DNA from: Actinopolyspora mzabensis
GTDB lineage: Bacteria > Actinomycetota > Actinomycetes > Mycobacteriales > Pseudonocardiaceae
Assembly (NCBI RefSeq): GCF_900101095.1
Contig: NZ_FNFM01000003.1
Coordinates: forward strand, 408,396 to 472,395
Direction of reading: 5' to 3'
DNA: 64,000 nt
The position numbers and the translations under genes were made by a program. Under the pieces are notes generated by a model. The model did not search any database. It saw only the letters and a program-made list of their open reading frames with translations, and was not told the origin of the DNA. This document shows, piece after piece, positions 52,225 to 63,954 of this stretch (the first letter of the stretch is position 1; each line of letters opens with the position of its first letter).

Positions 52225-52893
52225 TCAACGATCGGTTCGGGCGGGGAACCGGACGGGGCGATCCACCCACTCCGCCTCCGGGGGCCTGGGCACGGCGCGT
52301 CCCCGCGACACCGCCTGGGCCGCCAACAGTCCCGAGACGGCGGGCGCGTTGACGATTTCGCCCGTGAAGACCATCTCGACGGCACGATCCAACCCGAATC
52401 GGCGCACCACGAGGTCCGCCTCCTCGTCCGCCGCGGGTTCCGGGAGAGCGACCTCGGACAGCCCGCGGGCGAGGTAGACCCGCTCGGACTGATCCGTGAA
52501 CCCCGGTGAGGCGGCCACATCGACGAGCACCGACCATTCCTCGGCGGCGAGCCCGACCTCCTCCGCGAGTTCCCGCTGGGCGGTGTGCAGCGGTGATTCA
52601 CCGGGAGCATCCAGCAGCCCCGCCGGCAGCTCCCAGAGTCTGCGATCCAGCGGATAGCGATACTGATGAACCAGCACGACACGTTCGTGTTCATCCAGTG
52701 CCACCACCGCTACCGCGCCGGAGTGCTCGACGACCTCACGGCGCGAACGCCCGCCACCCGGCATGGCGACTTCGTCGGCACGCAGCGCCAGAATGTTGCC
52801 CACGTAGACATCGGAGGTCGACAGGGTGGTGAAGCTGTGCCGGCCGTTCGTGCGGGTGATCGGCGTGCCGGGCTCTTCGGGATCAGCGGACAT
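52225..52893 (-). CDS. NUDIX hydrolase, ADP-ribose pyrophosphatase-like
   Basis: A 222-residue NUDIX protein. The Nudix box G-x5-E-x7-REU-x-EE-x-GU is complete: GLLDAPGESPLHTAQRELAE followed by EVGL. A Pro about 15 residues after the box fits the ADP-ribose pyrophosphatase subgroup. It hydrolyses ADP-ribose to AMP and ribose 5-phosphate, recycling NAD breakdown products. ATG 52893 has GGAG at 7 bases. It lies between pyrG and xerD as Rv1700 does. Confidence 0.92.
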   Translation of the reverse strand: MSADPEEPGTPITRTNGRHSFTTLSTSDVYVGNILALRADEVAMPGGGRSRREVVEHSGAVAVVALDEHERVVLVHQYRYPLDRRLWELPAGLLDAPGESPLHTAQRELAEEVGLAAEEWSVLVDVAASPGFTDQSERVYLARGLSEVALPEPAADEEADLVVRRFGLDRAVEMVFTGEIVNAPAVSGLLAAQAVSRGRAVPRPPEAEWVDRPVRFPARTDR

Positions 52894-53018
52894 GGGGATG
52901 CTCCTGGAGTGTCTCGATGTTCTCGCTCGGTGATCCTGTTTACCGGTCCGGAGTGCGCTCCCGAAAGTCGATCTCCATAGCGGGCCACGCCGAGAGCGCG
53001 CCACGAGAAGCCCCGGCA

Positions 53019-53043
53019 CCCGGCCCGGAGAGACCGGACCGGG
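53019..53043 (-). terminator. terminator after pyrG
   Basis: Ten-base arms CCCGGCCCGG (53019-53028) and CCGGACCGGG (53034-53043) with one mismatch and a 5-base loop, 40 bases after the pyrG stop codon. Confidence 0.65.
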
Positions 53044-53082
53044 ACAACCACGAACTAGTCGAGCGTGTCCCGGTCCGACCGC

Positions 53083-55538
<2,456 letters not shown>

Positions 55539-56738
55539 TCACGTGATCAGCCCCTGCAAGAAATCGACGACCGCGTCACCGAACGCTCCGAGCACCGTGA
55601 GATAGGGCCCGAACATTCCCGAGGTGCTGACCACGGCGAACATCGCGAGAACCACGCTCAGCACCAACAACGACACGGCTACGGCGGAAACTCGGTTACG
55701 CTGCAGTTCGAGCACGGCCGAACCGTGCACGATCTTGCCGCCCAGCCGAAGCCTGGTCAGGAACGTGGAGGGATTGGTTTCCACCCGCGCACGGTCCAGG
55801 AATTCGTCGAGGGTGGCGCGCATCCCCACTGTCGCCACGAGCTCGGCGCCGTGCGCGTCGGCGAGCAGCAGGGCCAGGTCCTCGGCGTTTCCCGAAGCAG
55901 GGAAGGTCACGGCTCCGAGGCCGAGCTCCTGGATCCGTTCGATTCCCGGCGCGTGACCGCCGGTGTCGGCGGGAATGACGATCTCGTCGGCCACTTTGAG
56001 CGTACGCACGTCCAGCGCGGTCGGGTCCCCCACTATCACGTCGGGGGAGAGCCCTGCCGCACACAGCGTGTCCGCGGCGGTGCCGACACCGAGCAACACC
56101 GGGTGATACTCCCGCACGTAGCGACGCAGGCGCTTGAGCTCTTCCGTGTACCCACGTCCCGGTGCGACCACCAACACATGACGCCCGGACATGGCGACAC
56201 CGACGTCGGGCACCCCGATGCCGTCCAGCACGAGCATCCGCTCGTTCCGGAGGAACTCGACGGTGTTGGCGGAGAACGCCTCCAACTGCGCGGACATCGC
56301 CGACTTCGCCTCGCCCATACGGGCGGCGACGCTCTCGGTGTCCTGTTCCGAGGCGTGCAGTAGAAGCTCCTCCTCACCACGTTTGCCGACGAGGTACACC
56401 TCGCCGTTGTGCAGCCGCAGCGTGGCGCCGTCCCGGATACGTTCCAACGCCTCGGGACCCGCGTTGTCGAGCAGCAGGATGCCGGCCGCGAGCAGCACTT
56501 CCGGACCGAGATTCGGATACTTCCCCGATATGGCGGGGCCGGCGTTCACGACCGCGGCCACCTCGTGAGCGACCAGGGACTCCGCGACGTGGCGATCGAG
56601 ATCGGGCTCGTCGAGAACCACGATGTCCCGTGGAGAGATCCGAGGCGGTAGTTCGCCGATCCGGCGCTGGACACGCGCTGTTCCGATGATGCCGGGCAAT
56701 GTCTCCTGCCGACTTCCGAGCAGGCCACTGAGTCGCAT
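55539..56738 (-). CDS. steA: cytokinetic ring protein SteA
   Basis: A 399-residue protein that equals Rv1697, named SteA in Corynebacterium glutamicum. The N-terminal part has IGTARVQRRIGELPPRISPR and DIVVLDEPDLDRHVAESLVA, the middle LGVGTAADTLCAAGLSPDVI and GDPTALDVRTLKVADEIVIP (a thiamine-pyrophosphokinase-like fold), and a C-terminal membrane segment (VAVSLLVLSVVLAMFAVV) with a short tail. In corynebacteria SteA acts with SteB at the septum to control cell-wall hydrolysis. SteB is missing next to it here. Confidence 0.92.
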   Translation of the reverse strand: MRLSGLLGSRQETLPGIIGTARVQRRIGELPPRISPRDIVVLDEPDLDRHVAESLVAHEVAAVVNAGPAISGKYPNLGPEVLLAAGILLLDNAGPEALERIRDGATLRLHNGEVYLVGKRGEEELLLHASEQDTESVAARMGEAKSAMSAQLEAFSANTVEFLRNERMLVLDGIGVPDVGVAMSGRHVLVVAPGRGYTEELKRLRRYVREYHPVLLGVGTAADTLCAAGLSPDVIVGDPTALDVRTLKVADEIVIPADTGGHAPGIERIQELGLGAVTFPASGNAEDLALLLADAHGAELVATVGMRATLDEFLDRARVETNPSTFLTRLRLGGKIVHGSAVLELQRNRVSAVAVSLLVLSVVLAMFAVVSTSGMFGPYLTVLGAFGDAVVDFLQGLIT

Positions 56739-56813
56739 GCACCGATGGTGACAAAGCAGTCACCGAATGTTCCGTCGCCACGCCGAGGCGCGGTCGACAA
56801 TGCCGGCGCATCG

Positions 56814-56832
56814 CCGAAAGCGCCACTTTCGG
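56814..56832 (-). terminator. possible terminator after recN
   Basis: Perfect 7-base arms CCGAAAG (56814-56820) and CTTTCGG (56826-56832), 5-base loop, 74 bases after the recN stop codon and just upstream of the steA start. Confidence 0.4.
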
Positions 56833-56905
56833 GGACGACTCGCGACCGACCGCACTGTTCGGTGGATCCGAAACGGGGCGGGGTTAACTCCCCCCGGGCC
56901 ATCGG

Positions 56906-58660
56906 TCAGAAGTCGGCCTTGTACCGGTCGGCCACCTCGAGGAGCTCCTCGGCGTGGGCACGTCCGGTCTCGGTGGAGTCGAGCCCCGCCAGCATGCGCG
57001 CGAGTTCCGTGACACGTTGTTCGTCGGAAACCGTGCGAACGTCACTGTGGGTGAGACCGGCGGTTTCGGTGGCCTTGTCGACCACGAGGTGTCGATCCGC
57101 GTAGGCGGCCACCTGCGGCAGATGCGTAACCACGACGACCTGATGGCTTCTGCCCAGTCGCGCGAGGCGTCTGCCGATCTCCACTGCGGCTCTCCCGCCC
57201 ACCCCGGCGTCGACCTCGTCGAACACCAGGGTGGGAACGGTGTCGGAATCCGCGAGTACCACTTCGAGGCCCAGCATCACCCTGGAGAGCTCTCCCCCGG
57301 AAGCGCCCTTCTGAATGGGAAGTGCCGGTGCTCCCTGGTGAGCGCGGAGACGCATCTCCACTTCGTCGACACCGTCCGGACCGGCGTGAACCGGCTTCCC
57401 GTCCAGGAGGACACTCTCGTGACCACCAGCGGTGCCGTGTCTGGGGGAGACCGACACCTCGAACTCGGCCTGCGCCATGGCCAGCCCGGTGAGCTCCTCG
57501 GTAACGGCGACCGCCAATCTGCCCGCCGCCTCGGTTCGGATCCGGCTGAGTTCACGGGCGTGCTCGGTGAGTTCCGCCGCCAGGCTGTCGCGCCGGGCCG
57601 CCAACTCCGCCAGCGCCTCCTCGGAGGTGTCCATGCCGCGCAGCGTCTCCCGGGCCCGTTCGGCCCATTCGAGCACACCGTCGATGTCCTCGGCGTACTT
57701 CTTGGTGAGTTGTTTGAGTTGGGCCTGGCGGGCGAGTACTCGTTCCAGCTCGGCCGGGTCGGCCTGGAGCTCCTCCAGATAGCCGCTCAGTTCGGTGCCG
57801 GCGTCGCTGAGTACGGCTGCGGCCTCGGCGAGTCTCTCCCCGATCTCGCGCAGCTTGGGATCCTCGGACGAATCCAGCAGTCGGCGGGCCTGCCCCACCA
57901 GACTCGTCGCTCCCGCCCCGTCGGGATCCTCCGCCTCGGATCCACTGATCGCGGTGTGGGCACCGGTGGCGAGTTCACGCAGCTGATCGATATCGGACAG
58001 CCTGCGGGCCTGCTCGACGAGTTCGGCGTCCTCGCCGGGCGCGGGATCTGCTGTCTCGATCTCCGAGAGTCCGTGACGCAGCAGATCGGCCTCGCGTTCG
58101 AGTTCACGGGAACGTTGGCTCCGATCGGACAGCTCCCGTACGACTTCGAGCCATTCCCGCCGCAGTCTGCGGTATTCCGCGAGTGGCTGTTCCACGGCCT
58201 CACCCGCGAACCGGTCCAGCGCGGCACGCTGCTCGTCGGCGCGTAACAACCGAAGCTGGTCGTTCTGGCCGTGCACCGCCAGCACCTGGTCCGCGAGTTC
58301 GGCGAGCACCGTGTTCGGCACCGAGCGACCGCCGAGATGGGCCCGGGAACGCCCCTGGGAGCTGACACTGCGAACCGCGATCAGACTGCCGTCATCGTCC
58401 GGCTCGGCCCCGGCCTCGCCCGCCACCTCGACAGCTCCCGAGTCCGCGGTGGTGACGAAGCGGCCTTCCACCACGGCTCGTTGGGCTCCCGACCGGACCC
58501 TGGAGCTGTCGGCGCGACCACCGCTCAGCAGGTGCAGGCCGGTAACCACCATGGTTTTGCCCGCACCCGTCTCGCCGGTCACCACCGTCAGTCCCGAATG
58601 CAGTTCAAGCGTGGCACTGTCGATCACGCCCAGCCCTTGGATGTGCATCTCCGCCAACAC
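56906..58660 (-). CDS. recN: DNA repair protein RecN
   Basis: A 584-residue SMC-like repair ATPase. Walker A is VVTGETGAGKTMVVTGLHLL at residues about 30-40; a long coiled coil fills the middle (about 150-350); the C-terminal head has the signature KGASGGELSRVMLGLEVVL and Walker B TLVFDEVDAGVGGRAAVEIG. RecN gathers and holds DNA double-strand breaks for recombination. I use the GTG at 58660, preceded by AGGGTG, which gives the usual VLAEMHIQGLGVIDSA start. It lies between nadK and steA, as Rv1696. Confidence 0.95.
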   Translation of the reverse strand: MLAEMHIQGLGVIDSATLELHSGLTVVTGETGAGKTMVVTGLHLLSGGRADSSRVRSGAQRAVVEGRFVTTADSGAVEVAGEAGAEPDDDGSLIAVRSVSSQGRSRAHLGGRSVPNTVLAELADQVLAVHGQNDQLRLLRADEQRAALDRFAGEAVEQPLAEYRRLRREWLEVVRELSDRSQRSRELEREADLLRHGLSEIETADPAPGEDAELVEQARRLSDIDQLRELATGAHTAISGSEAEDPDGAGATSLVGQARRLLDSSEDPKLREIGERLAEAAAVLSDAGTELSGYLEELQADPAELERVLARQAQLKQLTKKYAEDIDGVLEWAERARETLRGMDTSEEALAELAARRDSLAAELTEHARELSRIRTEAAGRLAVAVTEELTGLAMAQAEFEVSVSPRHGTAGGHESVLLDGKPVHAGPDGVDEVEMRLRAHQGAPALPIQKGASGGELSRVMLGLEVVLADSDTVPTLVFDEVDAGVGGRAAVEIGRRLARLGRSHQVVVVTHLPQVAAYADRHLVVDKATETAGLTHSDVRTVSDEQRVTELARMLAGLDSTETGRAHAEELLEVADRYKADF

Positions 58661-58836
58661 AGCAAGCACCCTAGCTGGCACGCTCACGGGGCCGGCGGCC
58701 CGGCGAGCCGGTTCGGCGCGTTTCAGGGGCGAATACCATTCGTCTCACGCCGCGCGGAACGAGCGAGCAGGCGGCCGTGGCCGAAGTTCCGCTACCCGCC
58801 GCGGCGGGCGAACACGGCACACAACCACAGTGAATC

Positions 58837-59730
58837 CTATTCGGATACCGGTCCCCGCCAGCCGTGCACGGGGAGTTCGAACTTGCGAACCAGCCGATCG
58901 GTGAACGAGGTGTCGTGCAGTCGAACCAGCCGCAGCGGGTTGTCCGAGGCCAGCACCTCCACTCGGGACCCCGCGGGCAGGTCGAAGTGCCGTTGCCCGT
59001 CGCAGCACAGCACGGCGTCGTGACCGTTCTGGTCGATCTCGAGGGCCAGAGTGGAATCACGCGCCAGAACCAGTGGACGCGCGAAAAGAGCGTGCGCGTT
59101 GCTGGGCACGACCAGCAACGCTTCCACCTGTGGCCAGACGACGGGCCCACCGGCCGAGAAGGCGTAGGCTGTGGACCCGGTCGGAGTGGAACACAACACG
59201 CCGTCGCAGCCGAAAGTGGAGACCGGATGGCCGTCCACCTCGACGACGACGTCGAGGATGCGTTCCCGACTGCTCTTTTCCACACTGGCCTCGTTGAGTG
59301 ACCATGTCGTGGCCAGCACCTGGTTTTCCAGTCTGGCGGTGACGTCGATGGTCATCCGCTCGTCCACGTGGTAGCGACCCTCCACCACGGCGTCGACGGC
59401 CTCGTCGAGGGCGTCGAAGTCAGCCCCCGCCAGGAAGCCGACCCGACCGAGGTTGATCCCGAAGACCGGTACTCCGGCCATCCTCGCGAGTTCGGCGGCG
59501 CGCAACAGGGTGCCGTCCCCTCCGAGGACGAGTACCAGCTCGGTCCCCGCGGCGGCGAGTGCCCCCGGTGCCACGACGCGGCTGTAACAGGCCGGGCTAA
59601 GCTGGGGTGCCTCCTCCGCCAACACACGCACCCGCATACCGGCACCGATCAGTCTGCCCGCGACCTTCTCCGCGGTACCCAGGTTGTACTGCCTGCCGGT
59701 GTGTATCACCAGAAGTACGTCACGGGTCAA
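58837..59730 (-). CDS. nadK: NAD kinase
   Basis: A 297-residue ATP/polyphosphate-type NAD kinase. The catalytic motif is LVLGGDGTLLRAAELA, with the second conserved glycine-rich block DGVLCSTPTGSTAYAFSAGG. The beginning VLLVIHTGRQYNLGTAEKVA is typical of the actinobacterial enzyme. It makes NADP from NAD. The start is TTG overlapping the tlyA stop (TTGA), the only in-frame start compatible with the conserved N-terminus. It equals Rv1695 (ppnK). Confidence 0.95.
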   Translation of the reverse strand: MTRDVLLVIHTGRQYNLGTAEKVAGRLIGAGMRVRVLAEEAPQLSPACYSRVVAPGALAAAGTELVLVLGGDGTLLRAAELARMAGVPVFGINLGRVGFLAGADFDALDEAVDAVVEGRYHVDERMTIDVTARLENQVLATTWSLNEASVEKSSRERILDVVVEVDGHPVSTFGCDGVLCSTPTGSTAYAFSAGGPVVWPQVEALLVVPSNAHALFARPLVLARDSTLALEIDQNGHDAVLCCDGQRHFDLPAGSRVEVLASDNPLRLVRLHDTSFTDRLVRKFELPVHGWRGPVSE

Positions 59731-60608
59731 CCGGCGTCATCCCCTCCGAGCTCCCCGGTTTCGGTGTGCACCGTTCGGGGAGCCACAGCGACATCGTCCG
59801 AGGAAACCGTTACCGCCTCGGTGACCATGGTGGTCACATCGCGGGGAGCCTCGTCGGCACGCCGGTGCAGCCAGACGAAGTACTCGACGTTGCCGGACGG
59901 CCCGGGAAGCGAACTGGCGACCACGGCCTGCAGCCGCAGCTCGTACTCCGCCGCGGCCGCGACCACACCGAGTACCGCCTCGGCACGCAACGCCGGATCA
60001 CGAACCACTCCCCCGGCGCCGAGGCGCTCCTTACCGACCTCGAACTGCGGCTTGACCATGAGCACCAGGTCGGAACCCCGGTGTGTGCACTCGCTCAGCG
60101 CGGGTAGCACCAACCGCAGCGAAATGAACGACAGATCCGCCACCACCAGGTCCGCAGCCTGCCCGATATCGGGAGGCGTCAACGTCCGCACGTTCTTGCG
60201 GTCACGGACCAGGACACGCTCGTCGGTACGCAATTTCCAGTCCAGCTGGCCGTAACCGACATCCACGGCCACGACCTCCGCCGCCTCTCGCCGCAGCAGC
60301 ACATCGGTGAATCCTCCCGTGGAGGCACCCGCGTCCATGCAGCGGCGGCCAGCGACCCGCAAACCGTCCTTTTCGAAGGTCTCCAACGCTCCGAGCAGCT
60401 TGTAAGCACCACGGGACGCCCAATTGGGATCCTCCACGTCGTCGGCCACGACTATCGATGCATCGTTCTCGACCGTGGTCGCCGACTTGCGGGCAACGAA
60501 GCCGCGCACCGTGACACGTCCGGCAGCGATCAGCTCACCGGCGTGTTCCCGTGAACGAGCGAGCTTACGACGTACCAGCTCGGCATCCAGTCGCGCTTTC
60601 CGAGGCAC
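59727..60608 (-). CDS. tlyA: TlyA rRNA 2'-O-methyltransferase
   Basis: A 293-residue methyltransferase. Residues 1-65 are an S4 RNA-binding domain (ARLDAELVRRKLARSREHAG), followed by an RrmJ/FtsJ-like fold with the SAM loop CMDAGASTGGFTDVLLRREA and catalytic Lys positions such as KLLGALE, RDRKNVR and KPQFEVG. In mycobacteria TlyA methylates C1409 of 16S and C1920 of 23S rRNA, which makes ribosomes sensitive to capreomycin. GTG start with GGGAG at 8 bases. The C-terminal 35 residues are acidic. It overlaps nadK. Confidence 0.95.
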   Translation of the reverse strand: MPRKARLDAELVRRKLARSREHAGELIAAGRVTVRGFVARKSATTVENDASIVVADDVEDPNWASRGAYKLLGALETFEKDGLRVAGRRCMDAGASTGGFTDVLLRREAAEVVAVDVGYGQLDWKLRTDERVLVRDRKNVRTLTPPDIGQAADLVVADLSFISLRLVLPALSECTHRGSDLVLMVKPQFEVGKERLGAGGVVRDPALRAEAVLGVVAAAAEYELRLQAVVASSLPGPSGNVEYFVWLHRRADEAPRDVTTMVTEAVTVSSDDVAVAPRTVHTETGELGGDDAG

Positions 60609-60612
60609 CGCT

Positions 60613-60870
60613 TCAACTCCCGCTACTACTCGGTCCGGACAGCAGTTCGTCGGCCCGGTTGAGGGCGTCGGTCAACGCGTCGTGAACCGCGTCGAACCTG
60701 GCGACGTGTTCGGAGACGGGCAGCCCGTCCAGCTCCCGCAGGTCCGCCAACGAACGCTCGACGAGGCCTTCGGCCTCCTGAATCCGGTCTACCACGGAAT
60801 CGGTGGGAGTCGCCGAAGCTGCCGTTCCGTCACCGTGTCGTCCCGCCGACTCCATCTCCTCCTGCCTCAT
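60613..60870 (-). CDS. small helical protein, positional equivalent of Rv1693
   Basis: An 85-residue acidic helical protein: VVDRIQEAEGLVERSLADLR then ELDGLPVSEHVARFDAVHDA and LTDALNRADELLSG. Mycobacteria have a similar small gene (Rv1693) in this exact place, between tlyA and the HAD phosphatase gene. It ends 4 bases before the tlyA start, so it is co-transcribed with tlyA and nadK. Function unknown; no membrane segment. Confidence 0.8.
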   Translation of the reverse strand: MRQEEMESAGRHGDGTAASATPTDSVVDRIQEAEGLVERSLADLRELDGLPVSEHVARFDAVHDALTDALNRADELLSGPSSSGS

Positions 60871-61078
60871 CGCACACCACTAACAGTGATACCAATCACA
60901 CCGCACGAGCACCACGCGCGAAAAGATGCCGAAAGAACCACAGCACTTCCACGTTATCGGATCACACCGGCCGCTGCCCCTCGGTACACTCGCTCACGGC
61001 GATTCGCGTGAGGCCCCACGACAGTCGGGAGCGAACCGCCCGGGCCACCGCCGCCGTCGACCGGACACGACGAACGAT

Positions 61079-62155
61079 TCAACTGGTGGCGGCCGTAGCG
61101 AAGCGCTTTCCGTCGAGGCGATACAGCCCCAGCTCCCGGAGCGCGGTTTCGGCTGTCGAGTCCTCGAACAGCACCTCGACGTCCCCGCTGCCTTCCGACC
61201 ACCACGCCGCACACAGGGCTCGTAGCGCGGAGAGCCCGCTCCACGGATATGTGCCGGCCTCCTCGGAACGGCTGTCCGCCCCGTTCACGGCGGTCAGTGC
61301 CAGTCCGGCCCCGGTGGTGGCGATTCTCCAGCCGCTCTGTTCCGAGATCCTGGAAACCGCAGCCGGAAGTTCCAACGCGGTCACATCAGCCGCCACGTGA
61401 GCAGGACGGCACTCGGGAGGAGCCGCGAGCAGCTCGGCGGGAGTACTGACTCCGCTCAACACCATCAGCGAGGGAATCTCGGCCCTGCCCGCTCCGAGAA
61501 TATCCGTTTCCAACCTGTCACCCACCACGAGCGGCCGCCGCGCGGCGGCCGAGCTCACCGCCCGATCGAGCAGCGTTCGTTCCGGCTTGCCCGCGACCAG
61601 CGGGCAACTGCCGGTGGCCTCCCGCAGTGCCGCCACCAGTGCCCCGTTCCCGGGAAGCTCACCCCGCTCGGTGGGAAGTGTGGCGTCACGGTTGCAAGCG
61701 ACCCAAACAGCACCGGCACGTATCGCCAAGCAGGCTTCCGCCAGATCGGCCCACGTGGTGTCAGGGGAATGCCCCTGCAACACGGCCACCGGTCCCGCAT
61801 CCGCCGTTCGCACCGGAGAAAGTCCGACAGCCACGAGTTCCTCGGCCAGGGCCGCGGTACCGACGACGAGCACCGGGCTCCCGTACGACAAGCGTTCGGC
61901 CAGTAAGGCGGCCCCCGCCTGGGCACTGGTACTGATCTCCGAGAGCACCGCCGGAATCCCGAGTGTGTTCAAGTTGTCGGCGACCACCTCGGGGGGTTTG
62001 GAGGCGTTGTTGGTGACGTAACGAATCGTGATCCCCGCGTCGCGAACGTGGGAAACAGCCGAATCGGCACCCTTGATGATCTCACCACCGCGATAGACCG
62101 TGCCGTCCAGATCGAACAACAACGCGTCGTACTCGGCACCGAGCGATCGCTCCAC
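61079..62155 (-). CDS. HAD-IIA family phosphatase (Rv1692-like, glycerol 3-phosphate phosphatase type)
   Basis: A 358-residue HAD-superfamily class IIA phosphatase. Motif I is ALLFDLDGTVYRGGEIIKGA with nucleophile and acid Asp residues; TNNASKPP is motif II; VAGKPERTLLDRA and LVVGDRLETDILGAGRAEIP are motifs III and IV. The capping module contains a NagD-like alpha/beta domain. Rv1692 was shown to dephosphorylate glycerol 3-phosphate in mycobacterial phospholipid recycling; the same job is inferred. A C-terminal extension of about 90 residues is typical of the actinobacterial group. GTG start with GGAGG. Confidence 0.92.
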   Translation of the reverse strand: MERSLGAEYDALLFDLDGTVYRGGEIIKGADSAVSHVRDAGITIRYVTNNASKPPEVVADNLNTLGIPAVLSEISTSAQAGAALLAERLSYGSPVLVVGTAALAEELVAVGLSPVRTADAGPVAVLQGHSPDTTWADLAEACLAIRAGAVWVACNRDATLPTERGELPGNGALVAALREATGSCPLVAGKPERTLLDRAVSSAAARRPLVVGDRLETDILGAGRAEIPSLMVLSGVSTPAELLAAPPECRPAHVAADVTALELPAAVSRISEQSGWRIATTGAGLALTAVNGADSRSEEAGTYPWSGLSALRALCAAWWSEGSGDVEVLFEDSTAETALRELGLYRLDGKRFATAATS

Positions 62156-62193
62156 GTTACTCCCTCCGACGTCCAGGAGACGTCGATTCCGGA

Positions 62194-63492
62194 TCAGTCC
62201 CAGACCCCCAGATCGATGTCGTGGGAATCCGCGGACCGCCGGTCCGCGCGGGGATCACCGGTACCGTGCTCGCGGTCCGTGGCGCCGGTTCCCTCCGAAA
62301 CATCGGAGACGGTGGTATCGGTTTCGGCTCGGGCAGCCAGCCGTTCCGCCTCCTCCGGTCCTCCCAGCTCGGTCACGAGCTCCTCGAGTCGTTCGGGGGC
62401 GTCGGTGGCTTCGTCGTCATCGGCGTTGGCCGCATGCACGAACCAGGTGAAGGCTTCGCGCGTGCGTCCCACCGCAAGCAGATTGTCCGCGTAGGCGTAG
62501 AACAGCCGGGCGCTCCACGATTCGTTGCGCTGCGGATCGAGTTCGGGGATCTGCAGGCTCACGACAGCGGCCTCGGATTGACCGAGATCACGACGTGCTC
62601 CCGCTCCCACGATTCGCAGTTCGATCGCTTCGTCCTGAGGTAGCCGAGTTGCTTCCTCCTCCCGGGTGAGCTCCAGAGCACGCTGGGGTTTCCCGAGGGC
62701 ACGCTCACAATCGGCGATGATCGCGAGGTGGGACTGGCCTCCCATGCGACGAGCGGCACGCAGTTCGGAGAGGGCCTCACTCCAGTTGCCCACATAGTAG
62801 GCTGCCAACCCGTTTGCTTCTCTGGCAGCGGGCGATCTGGAAGCTTTCCGACGAGCGTACCGGGCGTGTTCCAACGCCTTTTCCGGTTCTTGTTCCAGTA
62901 ACATCCCCACCGCCACCACGTGCGCTCCCACGTCCTCGGCCACCATCTTGGGCAGCGCCCGGAAGTCGCGCCGCACTTCGGGATCGAGCTGGGAAGCATT
63001 GGCCTCCTCGGGCAGCTTGGGCGCCCGGGGACGGCCGGGGTCGGTGGGGGCCGTCCGCTTCCCGGAATCATCGTGCACTCGTTCGGCGTTCCCACGGGAA
63101 GAGCCCGTTCGGGCCTCACGTCTACCCTGGTTCCGATCGGCGGGTGAACGACGGTTCTGCCGCGAGTCGGTGGAATTACCGGACCGATCGGCTCGCCTCG
63201 GAGCGTCGCGCTTGGACTGATTCCCCGCATCGCGGTTACCGACATTGTTGCCGGTTCGGTTGGTTCCGCCACGAGAATCGTTTTGGCGGTTTCCACCGGT
63301 TCCACGAAGTCCTGCCGACCCAGCACCGTTGCGCCCCGCTCCGCGGTCGGTTCCGGCTCGATCCTTGGAGCCACGCGGGTTTCCCCCAGAGCCGCCCGCG
63401 CGGGGGTGCCCCGGTTTCCTGTCCTTTCCGTGCCTGTTGCCGGTGTCGTTGTCACGACGCCGAGCGTCAGGCTTGTCGTCAGAGCTGGACAC
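62194..63492 (-). CDS. TPR-repeat protein with long low-complexity basic N-terminus (Rv1691-like)
   Basis: A 432-residue protein in two parts. Residues 1-150 are disordered and very rich in Arg, Gly, Asn, Asp and Ser (GNRHGKDRKPGHPRAGGSGG, GNRQNDSRGGTNRTGNNVGN), resembling RGG-type RNA-binding tails. Residues about 170-400 are helical repeats of the TPR type (LEQEPEKALEHARYARRKAS, NWSEALSELRAARRMGG, GKPQRALELTREEEATRLPQ). The C-terminal 50 residues are acidic. It is conserved next to the HAD phosphatase. GTG 63492 has AGGAGG. A role linked to RNA or ribosomes is only inferred from the tail and from its position next to the rRNA genes. Confidence 0.85.
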   Translation of the reverse strand: MSSSDDKPDARRRDNDTGNRHGKDRKPGHPRAGGSGGNPRGSKDRAGTDRGAGRNGAGSAGLRGTGGNRQNDSRGGTNRTGNNVGNRDAGNQSKRDAPRRADRSGNSTDSRQNRRSPADRNQGRREARTGSSRGNAERVHDDSGKRTAPTDPGRPRAPKLPEEANASQLDPEVRRDFRALPKMVAEDVGAHVVAVGMLLEQEPEKALEHARYARRKASRSPAAREANGLAAYYVGNWSEALSELRAARRMGGQSHLAIIADCERALGKPQRALELTREEEATRLPQDEAIELRIVGAGARRDLGQSEAAVVSLQIPELDPQRNESWSARLFYAYADNLLAVGRTREAFTWFVHAANADDDEATDAPERLEELVTELGGPEEAERLAARAETDTTVSDVSEGTGATDREHGTGDPRADRRSADSHDIDLGVWD

Positions 63493-63665
63493 CGGACCTC
63501 CTGAAGCATATGAACATGACTCCACCAGCTTAGCCCCGCGTGGGTGTGCACAGCCGTACGGGCGATTCACGCGTCTAGCGGGCCCGGCACCTGGCATACC
63601 CAGGGGTTCAGCGAAAGCCGTGTGGGATGTGTGCTGGCGGGTGCTGGCTGGGGGTGCGGAGTAGT

Positions 63666-63694
63666 CCGGCCCCACCCGTGGTGGGTGGGGCCGG
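63666..63694 (-). terminator. rRNA operon terminator
   Basis: Perfect 12-base arms CCGGCCCCACCC (63666-63677) and GGGTGGGGCCGG (63683-63694), 5-base loop, just after the 5S rRNA. Confidence 0.8.
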
Positions 63695-63707
63695 TGTGGG
63701 GGGTTGG

Positions 63708-63825
63708 GTCGGCGGTGTCCGTGTCTCCCACACCCGTGGGGGTGCAGTACCTGGGGCGCTGGAGGGCTTAGCTGCCGGGTTCGGGATGGATGCCGGGCGT
63801 GTCTCCTCCGCTGTGGCCACCGACC
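63708..63825 (-). rRNA. rrf: 5S ribosomal RNA
   Basis: On the minus strand the sequence has the full set of 5S landmarks: GTCGGTGGCCACAGCGGAGG at the 5' end, then CGCCCGGCATCC, CGAACCCGGCAGCTAAGCCC, CAGCGCCCCAGGTACTGCA and GGTGTGGGAGACACGG. The ends pair (GGTCGGTGG with CCGCCGACC) as stem I. Boundaries are estimated to within a few bases. It is followed by a strong terminator. Confidence 0.93.
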
Positions 63826-63954
63826 CAAAAACTGTGGGGGCCGACTGGGTCAGCCGGTATGTAGTTATCGGGGGTGGTGGCTGGGTTGGGAGCCGTATAG
63901 TGGTGGCGAGATCCGCGTGTGCTTGCGGGTGGTGCGTGTGTGGGCGATGGGGGG

